Positions 31,901 to 40,862 of a DNA stretch of 64,000 nucleotides are shown here, piece after piece. The position numbers were made by a program, and so were the translations under genes. This stretch comes from Nothophaeocryptopus gaeumannii (Eukaryota; Ascomycota; Dothideomycetes; Mycosphaerellales; Mycosphaerellaceae), in contig JASISA010000025.1 of assembly GCA_031771865.1 (NCBI GenBank), forward strand, positions 1,364,001 through 1,428,000, written 5' to 3'. The first letter of the stretch is position 1; each line of letters starts with the position of its first letter. The notes beneath the pieces were generated by a model. It saw nothing but the letters and a program-made list of their open reading frames with translations, did not search any database and was not told the DNA's origin.

Positions 31901-32501
31901 TGGAGACGCTCTTCCGTCTTTGCTTCGGTGTGGTGGTCACGGGCTCGCTCGCTTTTGTCTCAATGATCTCCGCGTCAAATCCAGTATCCTTGATAGTCTC
32001 CGCCAGCTTCTCGGGTGCTATAATGTCCGTGTCGTGTTCTATGACGGCTCGCTCGGATAACAAGGATATGCTGAAGCTCTTGATCCCTGCGACATGTTTA
32101 AATGCGCCTTCCACAGCTGACGTACAAGCGCCGCATGTCATGCCGCCAACGTGAAGTGTGGTCGTGGAGAAGCCACTGCCCAGGATGTCGGCCACTTCGT
32201 CCAGTAGCGCATGGTCCTCGGAGGCATCGAAGAGCGGTGTCTCTGGTCGATCTGAACTTATAACCTCTGCATCGAACCCTCTATCGTCTATGATGTCCCG
32301 TATTTGCTCTGCGCTGATCTTCTCCGCATCATGGGTCACGACTGCGCGCTCCATGACCAAGCTGACCGAAACGCTCCCTACTCCCTCTACGTCTTTCAAG
32401 CCAGACTCAACCGAGGATGTGCATGCTCCACATGTCAATCCGTCTACTCGCAGTGTCGTGGTCGTCATATGGGCGCCAGGCGGCGGCTTTGAGGAGGCCA
32501 T
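28986..32501 (-). CDS. CCC2: Copper-transporting P1B-type ATPase, CCC2/ATP7 type
   Basis: Pumps Cu(I) from the cytosol into the Golgi to load multicopper enzymes such as the iron-uptake oxidase. 1,171 residues, no intron. N-terminal heavy-metal domains: three with intact metal sites (LTCGACTSSVES, MTCGACTSAVEG, MTCGACTSAVEGG), then a fourth ferredoxin-like unit (IQLKIYGLPSPEAA) without any CxxC. The core has the transmembrane metal motif CPCALGLATP, the phosphorylation site DKTGTLT, SEHP for the HP-dipeptide of the nucleotide domain, and GDGINDSPALA. These are diagnostic of Cu+-ATPases. The start at 32501 precedes the first metal domain by about 12 residues. The assignment is firm; Golgi location is by family. 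Confidence 0.96.
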   Translation of the reverse strand: MASSKPPPGAHMTTTTLRVDGLTCGACTSSVESGLKDVEGVGSVSVSLVMERAVVTHDAEKISAEQIRDIIDDRGFDAEVISSDRPETPLFDASEDHALLDEVADILGSGFSTTTLHVGGMTCGACTSAVEGAFKHVAGIKSFSISLLSERAVIEHDTDIIAPEKLAETIKDTGFDAEIIETKASEPVTTTPKQRRKSVSKKLATTTIAIEGMTCGACTSAVEGGFHELPGLAHFNISLLAERAIIVHDADVLPVAKIVETIEDRGFDASVVSSVEQGVQTSSSNSSIQLKIYGLPSPEAAADLQANLKNMPGIASANVNFATGRSSVTHVPSKIGLRAIVESIEKLGYNALVAENDDNNAQLESLAKTKEIQEWRRAFRVSLSFAIPVFVVSMFLPMFIKPLDLGSIKLPIIPGLWLGDVICLILTVPVQFGIGKRFNKSAFNSIRHGSPTMDVLVVLGTSAAFFFSCAAMLVSIFIPPHSRPATTFDTSTMLITFITLGRFLENRAKGQTSRALSRLMSLAPPMATIYADPIAAAKAAEGWDAEHAIEETKAEKEPTGSAIEERTIPTELIEVGDVVILKPGDKIPADGIVTRGESYINESIVTGEPMPVNKKPGSPLMAGTVNNAGRLDFRVVRAGRDTQLSQIVRLVQEAQTSRAPIQRMADIVAGYFVPIIITLGLVTFVGWMVLSHILPHPPQIFLSDSSGGRLMVCVKLCIAVIVFACPCALGLATPTAVMVGTGVGAEQGILVKGGAALETATKITHMVLDKTGTLTMGKMSVAQSEQVAAWKSQANLWWTLVGLAETSSEHPIAKALLAGAKSKLGLRVDEQLDGNMGDFKATAGKGISASIEPGSTFERKRYRVAIGNASFLRKSGVNVPASPEDEYDEFAAARRTTVSGASSSKAAQSAGITNIHVSIDGDYAGSIGLSDTLKPSARAAISALHRMNIGTSLVTGDQAATAHHVAALVGIAPENVFAGVLPEGKKSIITDFQQQGQVVAMVGDGINDSPALATANVGISLASGTDVAVDAADIVLMKPNQLMDIPASLHLSRVIFRRIKVNLLLSCVYNAIGLPIAMGFLLPWGITLPPIAAGAAMACSSVTVVVSSLLLKFWKRPGWMLEDELGALFPSKRMSIVDQVAGLRDALIGRKRRSEERDRGAYVQLESHEQV

Positions 32502-33441
32502 GGCGAATGTTCAGTTCGTCGGTGTTTTAGTCCGGTAGACAAGGGCGCGCCGTGGCGCCAGGTGTGTTACGAGGCCAAAACACTCCAAGTATCCTTGTGG
32601 CAGGCGGATCATGTATATTACAAATCGGTCGTTCGAAGCGCGTATGGAACGCGTGGCCGGAGGAGGTCGTGAATGGGGTTACAGCGGGAGCGATCTCGGG
32701 CGAAGAAGGAGCGCATGGGGGTCAATAGCAGAGGAGAACAAAGAAACGCGGTGATGCATGTGTGGTAGAAGTACAGGACACACAGGAAGAAGGTAATGTT
32801 TCATGGAAAGGACAGAAGGGCGGTTGGGTTGGAGGGTGTGATGTGTTGTTCAGCGCGCTGACAGAGCAGACGAGTAGCCTTATCATTAGCGGTCAACGCA
32901 GTCCACGCTCCGGACTCCATCGAGCAGCGTTCGGTGGGTTCGGTGGTGGATTGATTGGCGGCAAGGGCTAGTACTCCGTAGGGCAAGGGCAAGGGGGGAG
33001 AGGGCAAGGGCGAGGGCGAGGGCAAGCTGTGAAGGGTCACGAGCCTTGCCATGATCAGAGTTTGGTTGCTTGGTCCCACAGGTTCGCGACCACTTCTTCC
33101 CGCTTCTCCCGCGCGTCTGCCGAATTAACTTAGCATCGTCTGCCGTGAACTCTCTCCGCGCCTCTTCACCTTCACCTTTCAACACGACTGATGAACGTTA
33201 CATCTCACGTCCTGCTCACTGTGGCCCCTATACTCCGTACCCGTCTATGTTTAGGTCCTTTGTAAAGCCTCGTGTACACAGTGGTCAATGACCTCTTTCA
33301 TTACAGCCTCACTGAAAGCCACTCACTGATTGGTGTGAAATGAAGTCAAAAGTACATAGCCAGGTTCGTTCTATCTTGACGTGGGAACATGCTGAAGTGA
33401 TCATCAGTGCCTCAGCTGTCAGCTCCTGGAGCTGAGCCATA
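32502..33441. other. Upstream region of the copper ATPase with a purine-rich repeat
   Basis: About 940 bp including the promoter of the copper ATPase. It contains the imperfect GGGCAA/GGGCGA repeat at 32981-33026. No gene recognised, and no copper-responsive site could be named with confidence. Confidence 0.45.
32981..33026. repeat. Imperfect GGGCAA/GGGCGA tandem repeat
   Basis: About seven G-rich hexamer-like units with A/G variation (GGGCAA GGGCAA, a GGGGGAGA interruption, GGGCAA GGGCGA GGGCGA GGGCAA). The G-rich strand is the plus strand, with runs of three to six G. Confidence 0.8.
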
Positions 33442-33786
33442 ATGTCCGTCATGTCCTCTGATCGTCAATCTCTTGAACCAGCATCCCTCGCGGCCTCGGT
33501 CAAGAGTGTCATGCTTGGAGGTGGATCAAATGCTCAGTGGATTCTGGCAATGTCCACAGACCTCAGGAGCTACTTCGTCTCCGGTTATCTACCACAAGCC
33601 ACGCAAACGATGTCCTACCTGGAGTTCGCTGTGCCGATGCGAATGCTGTCTACGCCTACAGACGTCACTGCTACGATCGTGGTAGAATTCAACGACGGCC
33701 TTATCACACCTAGCAACACGACGCTTGAAGTGCCTCTAAGTAGCGTTTTCAAGACTTCAAAATTGAACTCGGTCTCGACTCTGTAA
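33442..33786 (+). CDS. Small orphan ORF, 114 residues
   Basis: ATG-initiated open frame starting MSVMSSDRQSLEPASLAASV. Its composition is protein-like, with alternating hydrophobic residues suggesting beta strands (DVTATIVVEFNDGL, NTTLEVPLSSVF), and no Arg/Cys excess of the kind seen in chance ORFs. No signal peptide or known domain. It may be complete or a first exon: GTAACT just at its stop could act as a donor, but no partner exon was proven. It starts the orphan region that also holds three single-pass membrane proteins on the same strand. Confidence 0.35.
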   Translation: MSVMSSDRQSLEPASLAASVKSVMLGGGSNAQWILAMSTDLRSYFVSGYLPQATQTMSYLEFAVPMRMLSTPTDVTATIVVEFNDGLITPSNTTLEVPLSSVFKTSKLNSVSTL

Positions 33787-33820
33787 CTCTCAGACGCCCG
33801 AGGGGTATTTCTTCGATCTA

Positions 33821-34246
33821 TCACATGCATACCATACTTGTACAACGACAGGAAGGACCGCATCTAACCAGCACAAAGCCGAGCGTGATTGGTTCAAACA
33901 AGGAGGTCGTCAGGCTCAACTCGATCTTCTGCTTAACTCCGGAGTCCGTGGCGGGCATTACTGGCGCGTCTTCAAAGTTGGCCACATCGCAGGCAACGAC
34001 TTCGGGAGTGTTGCCTTCGTCAGCACCAATTAGCACGTAAAAGCCCATAGAGAGAGCACGATCCCTACAAAGCACAGCAGCTGTCAGGGCATAGTTGCAG
34101 AGAGTTATCAGCGGAGTCGAAACCAACGGAGTTGGAAAGTCCAGTGATACCTGGAGAGCTTCCGGTGACAAGGGCGGAGCTGCCTGGTTGAGTAGGCTTA
34201 TCAAGAATCGATCCTGAAGCGCTGTAGATGTGTACCATGATTGCAA
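33821..34246 (-). other. Coding-like segment without an ATG start
   Basis: A 141-codon open frame on the minus strand starting at TTG. It includes SLDFPTPLVSTPLITLCNYA and MGFYVLIGADEGNTPEVVAC, which look like genuine protein, and ends CRCTSMVCM. The first ATG is at residue 68. It could be the 3' exon of a gene or a decayed gene; chance cannot be excluded. Confidence 0.25.
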
Positions 34247-34473
34247 CGCTCGTCGGCCCGCAGAAACTCGTGGACTTTGCCTCAGTTTAGACTACACCGC
34301 ATTTCCGCACAGGCCTCATGCAACCTCATACATACCGCTATCGCGCTTCGGTCGTCATGCGAACTGCATCTCTTTGACCACTTTGAGCTGCACGGGTGCA
34401 CTGAGGCTATGAAGGCCATTGTGGACAGCCATTCGTTTACCAGAACGACGGTCACATCGGCGATATTCCTTTC

Positions 34474-34904
34474 TTGGAGGTCACGAGTTGTCTTTGTACA
34501 ACTCAATCATCCATTTGGCAGGCTGTTGTGACGGGAGAATGCAGACACCACGTAATTTCACCTGCATGCTATACCGTCCAAGCGTCAAGGTATGGCAACA
34601 GCTTCAGAACCAAGATTTCCAAGCATTTCATCACGGGAGTTTTGGACTGCAGTATGGGGCCGAGGACGACTGCGACGTCGATACAGAGCTACTACACAGA
34701 TGTCCTCATAATCACATGGACTGCTTCACGAGAATTGCCAAATGACCTTATTCACATGCGCTTCGCGGGGAATATGACTCGTGCATGGGCCACATTTGAG
34801 CATCGACGCAACGTCCAACCTCTGACCATCATCACTGTTGCCAATACCAAGACCAGGATTGAATACGAAGACCCCGACTTTATTCCCTCCAGCGACGGCT
34901 GATA
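34474..34904 (+). other. Coding-like segment without an ATG start
   Basis: A 142-codon open frame starting at TTG and ending TGA. It contains beta-like strands (TDVLIITWTASRELPNDLIH, VQPLTIITVANTKTRIEYED) and two N-glycosylation-type or polar loops. The only ATGs are internal. It lies 90 bp upstream of the membrane protein at 34995 on the same strand, so it could be an ectodomain exon of that gene or a neighbour; no clear splice pair links them. Confidence 0.25.
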
Positions 34905-34994
34905 AATCGTCACGTTAAGACTGAGCGACTACCATCCTACGCACATCCACGGCCTAGACAGTCTATCCAAACACAATCACTCAACCTTGGCTTG

Positions 34995-36131
34995 ATGGAG
35001 ATCCATGGCCTCAGAACGCCGGAAAAGCCGTACAGCGTTGACACGTCCACCAACATCCGGAAACACTCAAGCACTCCCTCGCCGACCGCAATATCGACAT
35101 TTCCTCCAACGATCAGAGAAGGCGTACCTCTAAACCGAGAACTGGCACTGGCCATCTCTCTACCGATCTGCTTGTTCGTCTTGCTAGCCGTGTTTGCGAC
35201 AGTCGTGTACTGCTCGAGACCAAGCCGATCCCATCGAAGAAAGACACTAAGTCGAAGGGATAGTGTAGAAAGTGGGCCCAGAGAAGATGATCCAACGAGT
35301 CCTTTACTCAATCGTCGAGAGCCGGAACCAGATTATCAAACACTTGAGCCTGCGTCCAGATCGACAGTCGTTGCAGATCCAGAAGAATGGCTTCAAAGCA
35401 AGAAAATCCCAGAGACGGACGAGGTCGTCGCCCAGCCAACAGACATCAGACCAGCAAGTCCTGTCTCCCAATTCACAGTCCACTCTCAGTCCGAGCAACA
35501 CCACCAACGACCACACTCTACACCCCTTGATCCAACCCAATCTCCAGCCGACGAAATACGTCCAACCCGCCGCGATCTCAACCCCATGCAGGACTGCCAA
35601 CGTCCCAGGCCCCGCGAAGCAACATCGCTCCCACCCCCGTCACCAACCTACCTCTTCGGCACACCCCTCTCAGCAAACGAAGTCGAAAGCATAGATCCGC
35701 ACCAACTGGAAGAAGGACCTTCACCGCCTGGCTCGCCGGTGCAGTATCGAAGTTCCAGCGAACAGACTCGGAGGAGCAGAAGCAGCAGCTCCAGCTCGTC
35801 TTCTTCTGGAGAGGGCGAGGGTGATCATATGAGGTTTAGTGGGATTGAGATTCGGAATCCCTGGGGTGATCGAGTGGCGGCTGGAGAGGGCGAGGGAGAG
35901 GGGAGAAGGGAGGTTGAGAATGGGGAAGTTTCGCCTTCGACGAGGTCCGCGGTAGGGAGTTTGGAGGGAGAGAGGGGATGCGTTGAGGAAGGTAGCGCGG
36001 AACGTCAGATTGAAGGAGAGGTTCGTAAGCGAAATGCAGGAGGTGAGGGAAGTGCAGACGGGATCCGTGGAGGAAGAGATGAAATAACTGACGACGTTGG
36101 TGGAGACGCGGACAATGAGGTCCGTAACTAG
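34995..36131 (+). CDS. Orphan single-pass membrane protein (378 residues)
   Basis: Starts at ATG 34995. A short Ser/Thr/Pro-rich N-terminal region (1-48) leads to one membrane helix at about 49-73 (LALAISLPICLFVLLAVFAT), followed by a basic stop-transfer stretch (RPSRSHRRK) that predicts a cytosolic tail. The tail is about 300 residues, low-complexity, rich in Ser/Pro/Glu/Arg, with a Ser run near residue 265 and a Glu/Gly/Arg-rich end. No signal peptide, so it may be a type III single-pass protein or be missing an upstream exon. No family recognised. Its plan matches the proteins at 36940 and 38537, but I see no clear sequence identity. Confidence 0.6.
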   Translation: MEIHGLRTPEKPYSVDTSTNIRKHSSTPSPTAISTFPPTIREGVPLNRELALAISLPICLFVLLAVFATVVYCSRPSRSHRRKTLSRRDSVESGPREDDPTSPLLNRREPEPDYQTLEPASRSTVVADPEEWLQSKKIPETDEVVAQPTDIRPASPVSQFTVHSQSEQHHQRPHSTPLDPTQSPADEIRPTRRDLNPMQDCQRPRPREATSLPPPSPTYLFGTPLSANEVESIDPHQLEEGPSPPGSPVQYRSSSEQTRRSRSSSSSSSSSGEGEGDHMRFSGIEIRNPWGDRVAAGEGEGEGRREVENGEVSPSTRSAVGSLEGERGCVEEGSAERQIEGEVRKRNAGGEGSADGIRGGRDEITDDVGGDADNEVRN

Positions 36132-36939
36132 CTTGTAGATGTGTTCGGTAGATAGCTCTAGTGATTGCATGTGATGAGCCCACCTCACTCGCTCTTGTTT
36201 CAAATGGTCGCGTTCGCCAAATATCTCGTATCAAATGCCAAATGCCGCCTCGGAGCAGGCCGAGACTCATACCACGCCTTTTTCTCAAACACTACCACAA
36301 TAGCATACTCAGCCATCTTCTCCACCCTACACGCTCACCGTCACGCTCTCACCTTTAGTTACACAAAAGCTGTACAGCCCTGCGGGCGCACGAGCAGGAT
36401 TTGCATTTCTCCCTGCAACGACTCCGCGGATCCTGTACCCACCCGTGCAGTCAATGTACAACCATAGTTTTTACCCTACCCTCTCACGTTCTCCAACCCA
36501 CTTGAAACAATGGTAGCGAGCGCACAGGACTTTACACAGCCTTATACCTGTCCAACCCAACGAGTCCATTCGGAGGCTCAGGGCTAAGGAGTGTGTACTG
36601 GAATCGCGAACCGCAGCAGGGTTTATACTGATACTGTACTGAATGAAGCACCGCGTTTTGCAGCATGTCAGAGGTGCAGAGCACAGCACAGCTTATTCTT
36701 GCGTTCTGCGCGCAGGATAGCTGGATGGCAAGGTAGTAGCAAGATCGGTCGCGCGTTTGTAGTATACGTGTTTGCTTGCCTGTCTCGCAGCTGTAGGGTC
36801 GCGCGTTGTTGCAGGAGGCATACCATCTTCTTCTTCTGCCAAAGTCTGGTAGGGTGTTAGCATCTTCTTCATACCCATGTTAGCAGCAGCAGCAAGAGGA
36901 GCGATCAAGTGAGAGCATCCTGAGATCTTGGTTGTCAGT
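36132..36939. other. Gap between the first two orphan membrane protein genes
   Basis: About 800 bp with no recognisable gene. Presumably the 3' UTR of the first and the promoter of the second orphan gene. Confidence 0.4.
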
Positions 36940-37896
36940 ATGGATGGTTCGGTAGATGTGCCGATGGCGGATCCGCGGCTTTATATCATGACGGGCACCA
37001 CCACTGTTCGGTCGCTTCCGGTCAGCGATGAAAGCGCACTTATCTACGACATATCAACGCCATCAGCTCGAACAACACCTTGTTCAGCGCCAGTACCGGC
37101 CACGCCGACGCGTCTTGAGAGCTTGATCTCGATCAGCACGACCTTAACGACATTACCTCCAGCATCGTCATCAAGTGCGGACGCAACGACATTAGAGCTG
37201 CCTGGTCCGACATCAAGCGCATCACTGGATATCCAAGACAATGATAATCGCTTACGAAGCTCAAGCTCACCAGCGCTATACATTGCCCTGATCGTCCTCA
37301 GTGTTTTGATCCTGCTCACCATCCTAGTCCTGGCTTGGTTCGCCTGGCGCCGTCGCCGAAGAGAGAAGCTGGAAATCGCAGAAGTAACGCAGCGGTACCA
37401 AGCTCAAGGCGGAACAGCATCGTCCTCACCAGCGATTCCCAAGTCATCGTACCAGTTCTCCAACATCAGTCTAACCGGTCCGACCTTGGTCTCAGACGCG
37501 AATTCCAGCGCGCGAACGTTGGTGCCTAATGGTACAATGCACGGCGAACCCGTTCTGCTGCAGTCTCATACCGGCATTGACCACGCTCGTCAACCACAGA
37601 CACATTCTCGACCTGCTTCAAGTTCATGGCCTTTGCGAAGCATCAGCAGGCACCGAACAGAGCGGAGCGTACCTCCTGCTCCGCCACCAAAGAACCAATT
37701 TCAGCAGCAAGAGCAGAGTCATCCATCGCCCACAGCACCACCCTCATCTCCGACAATAGCAGCCAAATTTTCGCCTCGCAGATTTCCCAAACATTCGGAC
37801 ATTTCCAGAGACACACATATCCCGGCGGCATCGCGGATAGAACTGCACGATCTTTCGCCGGTCTCACCGCTATCCGCGGACTCTGAGGAGAGTTGA
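36940..37896 (+). CDS. Orphan single-pass membrane protein (318 residues)
   Basis: ATG at 36940 (the upstream in-frame TTG is not a plausible start). Residues 1-110 are Ser/Thr/Pro-rich, as in O-mannosylated wall-facing domains (ISTTLTTLPPASSSSADATT). One membrane helix lies at about 113-136 (ALYIALIVLSVLILLTILVL), immediately followed by WFAWRRRRREK, so the C-terminal 180 residues should be cytosolic. The tail is Ser/Pro/Gln-rich with a proline cluster (PPAPPPKNQ) that could bind SH3 or WW domains. This resembles the plan of fungal wall-stress sensors (ST-rich ectodomain, one helix, cytosolic tail), but it lacks a signal peptide and a WSC domain. Function unknown. Confidence 0.6.
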   Translation: MDGSVDVPMADPRLYIMTGTTTVRSLPVSDESALIYDISTPSARTTPCSAPVPATPTRLESLISISTTLTTLPPASSSSADATTLELPGPTSSASLDIQDNDNRLRSSSSPALYIALIVLSVLILLTILVLAWFAWRRRRREKLEIAEVTQRYQAQGGTASSSPAIPKSSYQFSNISLTGPTLVSDANSSARTLVPNGTMHGEPVLLQSHTGIDHARQPQTHSRPASSSWPLRSISRHRTERSVPPAPPPKNQFQQQEQSHPSPTAPPSSPTIAAKFSPRRFPKHSDISRDTHIPAASRIELHDLSPVSPLSADSEES

Positions 37897-38536
37897 AGGG
37901 ATGCGCATGTATGGCCGAAGGGACAATGATGTTGCCTGGTCGGTACTGTATCTTTAGCGTCTGCGTGAGCGATGTCCGGGATATGCTGGGCTGTCAAGGC
38001 TTCCAGAACCAGGTTCATCTGAGATTGCGTGGGATGGTGCGAGGGTGGCCCTTGAATATCATGGATTGGCGGAAAGCAGCGGCATGTGATGCTCGGCCGT
38101 CCTGTCGATCTCTGCTGTACTTGAGTGAATGATCGAGAGGCCTGCTAATATACTTCAATTAGAGGAATTTCGAGTGAGGACTCCAGCCAGCTTCATTCGT
38201 TGGTCTCCGATTCGATTCTCATGACTGCCGTATCTGATTAGATGATGCATGAGTGGTTTGCTAAGTGCATATATCTGCCTGCTTTGGGGTGATGAACGTA
38301 ACGCAGCAGGAGACAGAAATCGCGTATCTCGAGCGTCCCGTGTATCTGACGTTACTGAGGCATTCGGCGTCGCCGGGCGGAGGTGCAGCGGAACTTCGCA
38401 TGCGAACTGCTCAGGTACCGTATCACCGTCGCGAAACAGGTTTGTCTCAATGTGCTGAAATAGGAGCGCGCCATTCGCGTTGAAGCTGGGTTGCCCTATC
38501 AAGCATTCGTTCAAAGTGAAGCAGTCGTTTCGCAAG
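37897..38536. other. Gap between the second and third orphan membrane protein genes
   Basis: 640 bp; no gene recognised. Minor open frames on both strands lack protein character. Confidence 0.4.
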
Positions 38537-38998
38537 ATGGTCAAGCTAGAGCAGTCGTACCTTCCTGGGATCGTGATCATTCCGATCCTGTCCATCGTTT
38601 TGCTCGTCTCCGTTGCGCAAAGAGAGCGCATCCTCGTTTGCCTCAAGCGCTACATGCGCAGACGTCGCTTGGACTACAATGTGTCGCCATTGGGAGACTA
38701 TGAATCCATGCGGCGATGGTCTGCTGACACCTGCGCATCCCAGCGTACATCTTCAGAAGTTGGACATAACGTCCCAAGCACGGACGCGAAGACTCCTGCG
38801 CCACGCAAAGCGATTGTCAGCAGCCCTCCCGAGCGCGCCGTGCATCGTGTCAAAAGCAGGCAGAAGGAGCTCGTAGCCTCCAGCAATGACAATGCTACGG
38901 CGAGCACAGAGCGCGACAGGAGTCCTTCTTCATGCCCAGCATGCCCGCCGACAATTGACCGCATTGGCATGTCTGGCCAGGCCAATGTCCGAGCTTGA
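38537..38998 (+). CDS. Orphan small membrane protein (153 residues, possibly frameshifted)
   Basis: ATG at 38537. A short N-terminus (MVKLEQSY) precedes a membrane helix at about 9-29 (LPGIVIIPILSIVLLVSVAQ), then a strongly basic segment (KRYMRRRRLDY) and a Ser/Thr-rich soluble tail. The frame stops at 38998. In another frame the sequence continues to 39146 with protein-like composition (SELDVESEEAMGEDVQIPDG, ending TAKEWISRYLHD), which would make a more natural acidic C-terminus. A frameshift or small undetected intron near 38950-39000 is possible. No family recognised. Confidence 0.5.
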   Translation: MVKLEQSYLPGIVIIPILSIVLLVSVAQRERILVCLKRYMRRRRLDYNVSPLGDYESMRRWSADTCASQRTSSEVGHNVPSTDAKTPAPRKAIVSSPPERAVHRVKSRQKELVASSNDNATASTERDRSPSSCPACPPTIDRIGMSGQANVRA

Positions 38999-39146
38999 CG
39001 TGGAGTCGGAGGAAGCGATGGGCGAGGATGTGCAGATTCCAGACGGCGCAAGTGTTTCAGGCCGGAGCAGTGAGAGAAGGCGGAAGAGCAATGTGCATGT
39101 TGATGGCACAGCAAAGGAATGGATCAGTCGGTACCTGCATGATTGA

Positions 39147-40862
39147 TATACCCGTTGAATGCTTAGGATCATCCTCGTGCTGGCGTAACGTAGGGAGCCG
39201 TCGGCGACGCGGGTGATTACATGTACATAGAGGGGAAGAGTGGCCTGGATGTCCCTTGCACACTGCACTGGCTGTCAAAGTTGGGCATCGTGAACAAACT
39301 ACCGCTAGCCGTTTCAGACGGCCCGCTCTGCAGCGTGTATGCCAGGTATGCTAGTCGTTCACTGGAAGGAGCAATCGCGTTTTCGCGCGCAGAGGATTGT
39401 CGTCACCAAGTGACGCCCAACCCAAACATCACGGACGTGTCTAGACGCCGAGAACAGCTGGACGCGCGGGTGCAGTGAGAAATCAGAGAGGAAGTGAAGG
39501 TCAGGGCGGACAAGAGATCACAAGACCGGATAGGCGATCGGATAGCGTGTAATAGATTGTGTACTTTGGGCTAGAACTCGACAACGGCTTTGAGACGAAT
39601 CGCACAGGCACCGCTCTTGCTGACGCTCGGTATTAGAGTTGCCATGTCCATATCAGGTGGTGTATAGATGATGGACAGAGGGAGAAACGAGTCCATTGTT
39701 ACAGCTGTCAAAGGCGCGTGTGAGGAACGGTGATCGCTGCAGGCACACGGATGGGCGAGGATACGATTAGAAGACATGCTCGCCATTATGATAGTTGTAC
39801 TCGGAGTAGATGGGCAGAGCATGGTCACAGCGTGTGAGAGCTCTCATATACAGTACATACAAGTGTGGAGTTCGTAAATTGGAGCGGATCGAAAACGTGC
39901 ACGGTGACAGTGACGGTGACCATTGTATCCGGCCCAACCTCCTCATTATTAGTGCAGGCCCATTCGATCCTCCACGCGCGCGCGACTCGGCCTTGACCAC
40001 CGTTGTCAGTAGCAGCTCTCCACTACCGTTGCTGCTGTAGCAGACTGCTCGCCGCCGTCTTCCTCTCACACCTCATTTTCTGCCACTCACCACTCACCAC
40101 TCACCTCCTCCTCCTCCTCCCCTGACCTTCGCCGCCGCTGTGCAACCACCGCGTTTGTACCTCGCCTCAGGACGACCGTTCTTCGGCAGCGGCGCACGTT
40201 CAACGCGGGTTACACGACACCGCGACGTCCAATCTTGCACGGCCGCACAGCGCAGAGCGCAAGCGTTGGAAGTTGGCTGCAACTCGGAGCTCGCACGCGC
40301 ATCTTCGACCGGGATCCAATTGGCACCGTCAACCTGCTTGGCCTGTCGAGACGCAACAACCGGCCCTGCCTGAACGTATCACTGACAGCAGCCGGCCTTC
40401 TTCCCCAGCTGCCCGCGAGCATCGAGTATCGAGAGCTGCCTGGCAAGATTGTCCGAGTTGCAGTTGACGAAACGCGCTTGGAGCCGACGTTGCCAATCAC
40501 GGGCTCCGCATCCTCTCCAATCTCACGGCTTGGCAGCGCGTTCCACGGCGACAGCGCGGCCCAGACGTAGCATCCAAGGTTCGGACAGCTTCACCGCGCC
40601 CATCCACGACCACGATCCCACGAACTGGCAGGAGCACCACGTTCCGAGCACGCAACGATCGTGCGCCTGCTGCATTCAGGAGAGTGGGACACACGTGCGG
40701 CACCCACGCTCACACTCACGCACGCCGTTATCGCGAGCTGCAGCAGTGCAGTGACTCCAGCGGAAGGAGCGAGCACAGAAGCAGCAATAACGAGCAGTGG
40801 CACCACCCTCGCCTCACCGGGGCCTGCATACCAACACCGCCGACCCTGATCTGACCCTCGAC
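39147..40862. other. Upstream region of the KIN4 kinase gene
   Basis: About 1.7 kb without a supported gene. The part nearest the kinase is a long C-rich leader, and 40084-40121 holds a short CACTCAC minisatellite followed by a CTC run. Long leaders are common for fungal signalling kinases. Confidence 0.5.
40084..40121. repeat. CACTCAC x3 followed by a CTC run
   Basis: Three perfect tandem CACTCAC units (40084-40104) followed by about five CTC triplets. It lies in the presumed KIN4 promoter or leader. Confidence 0.8.
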
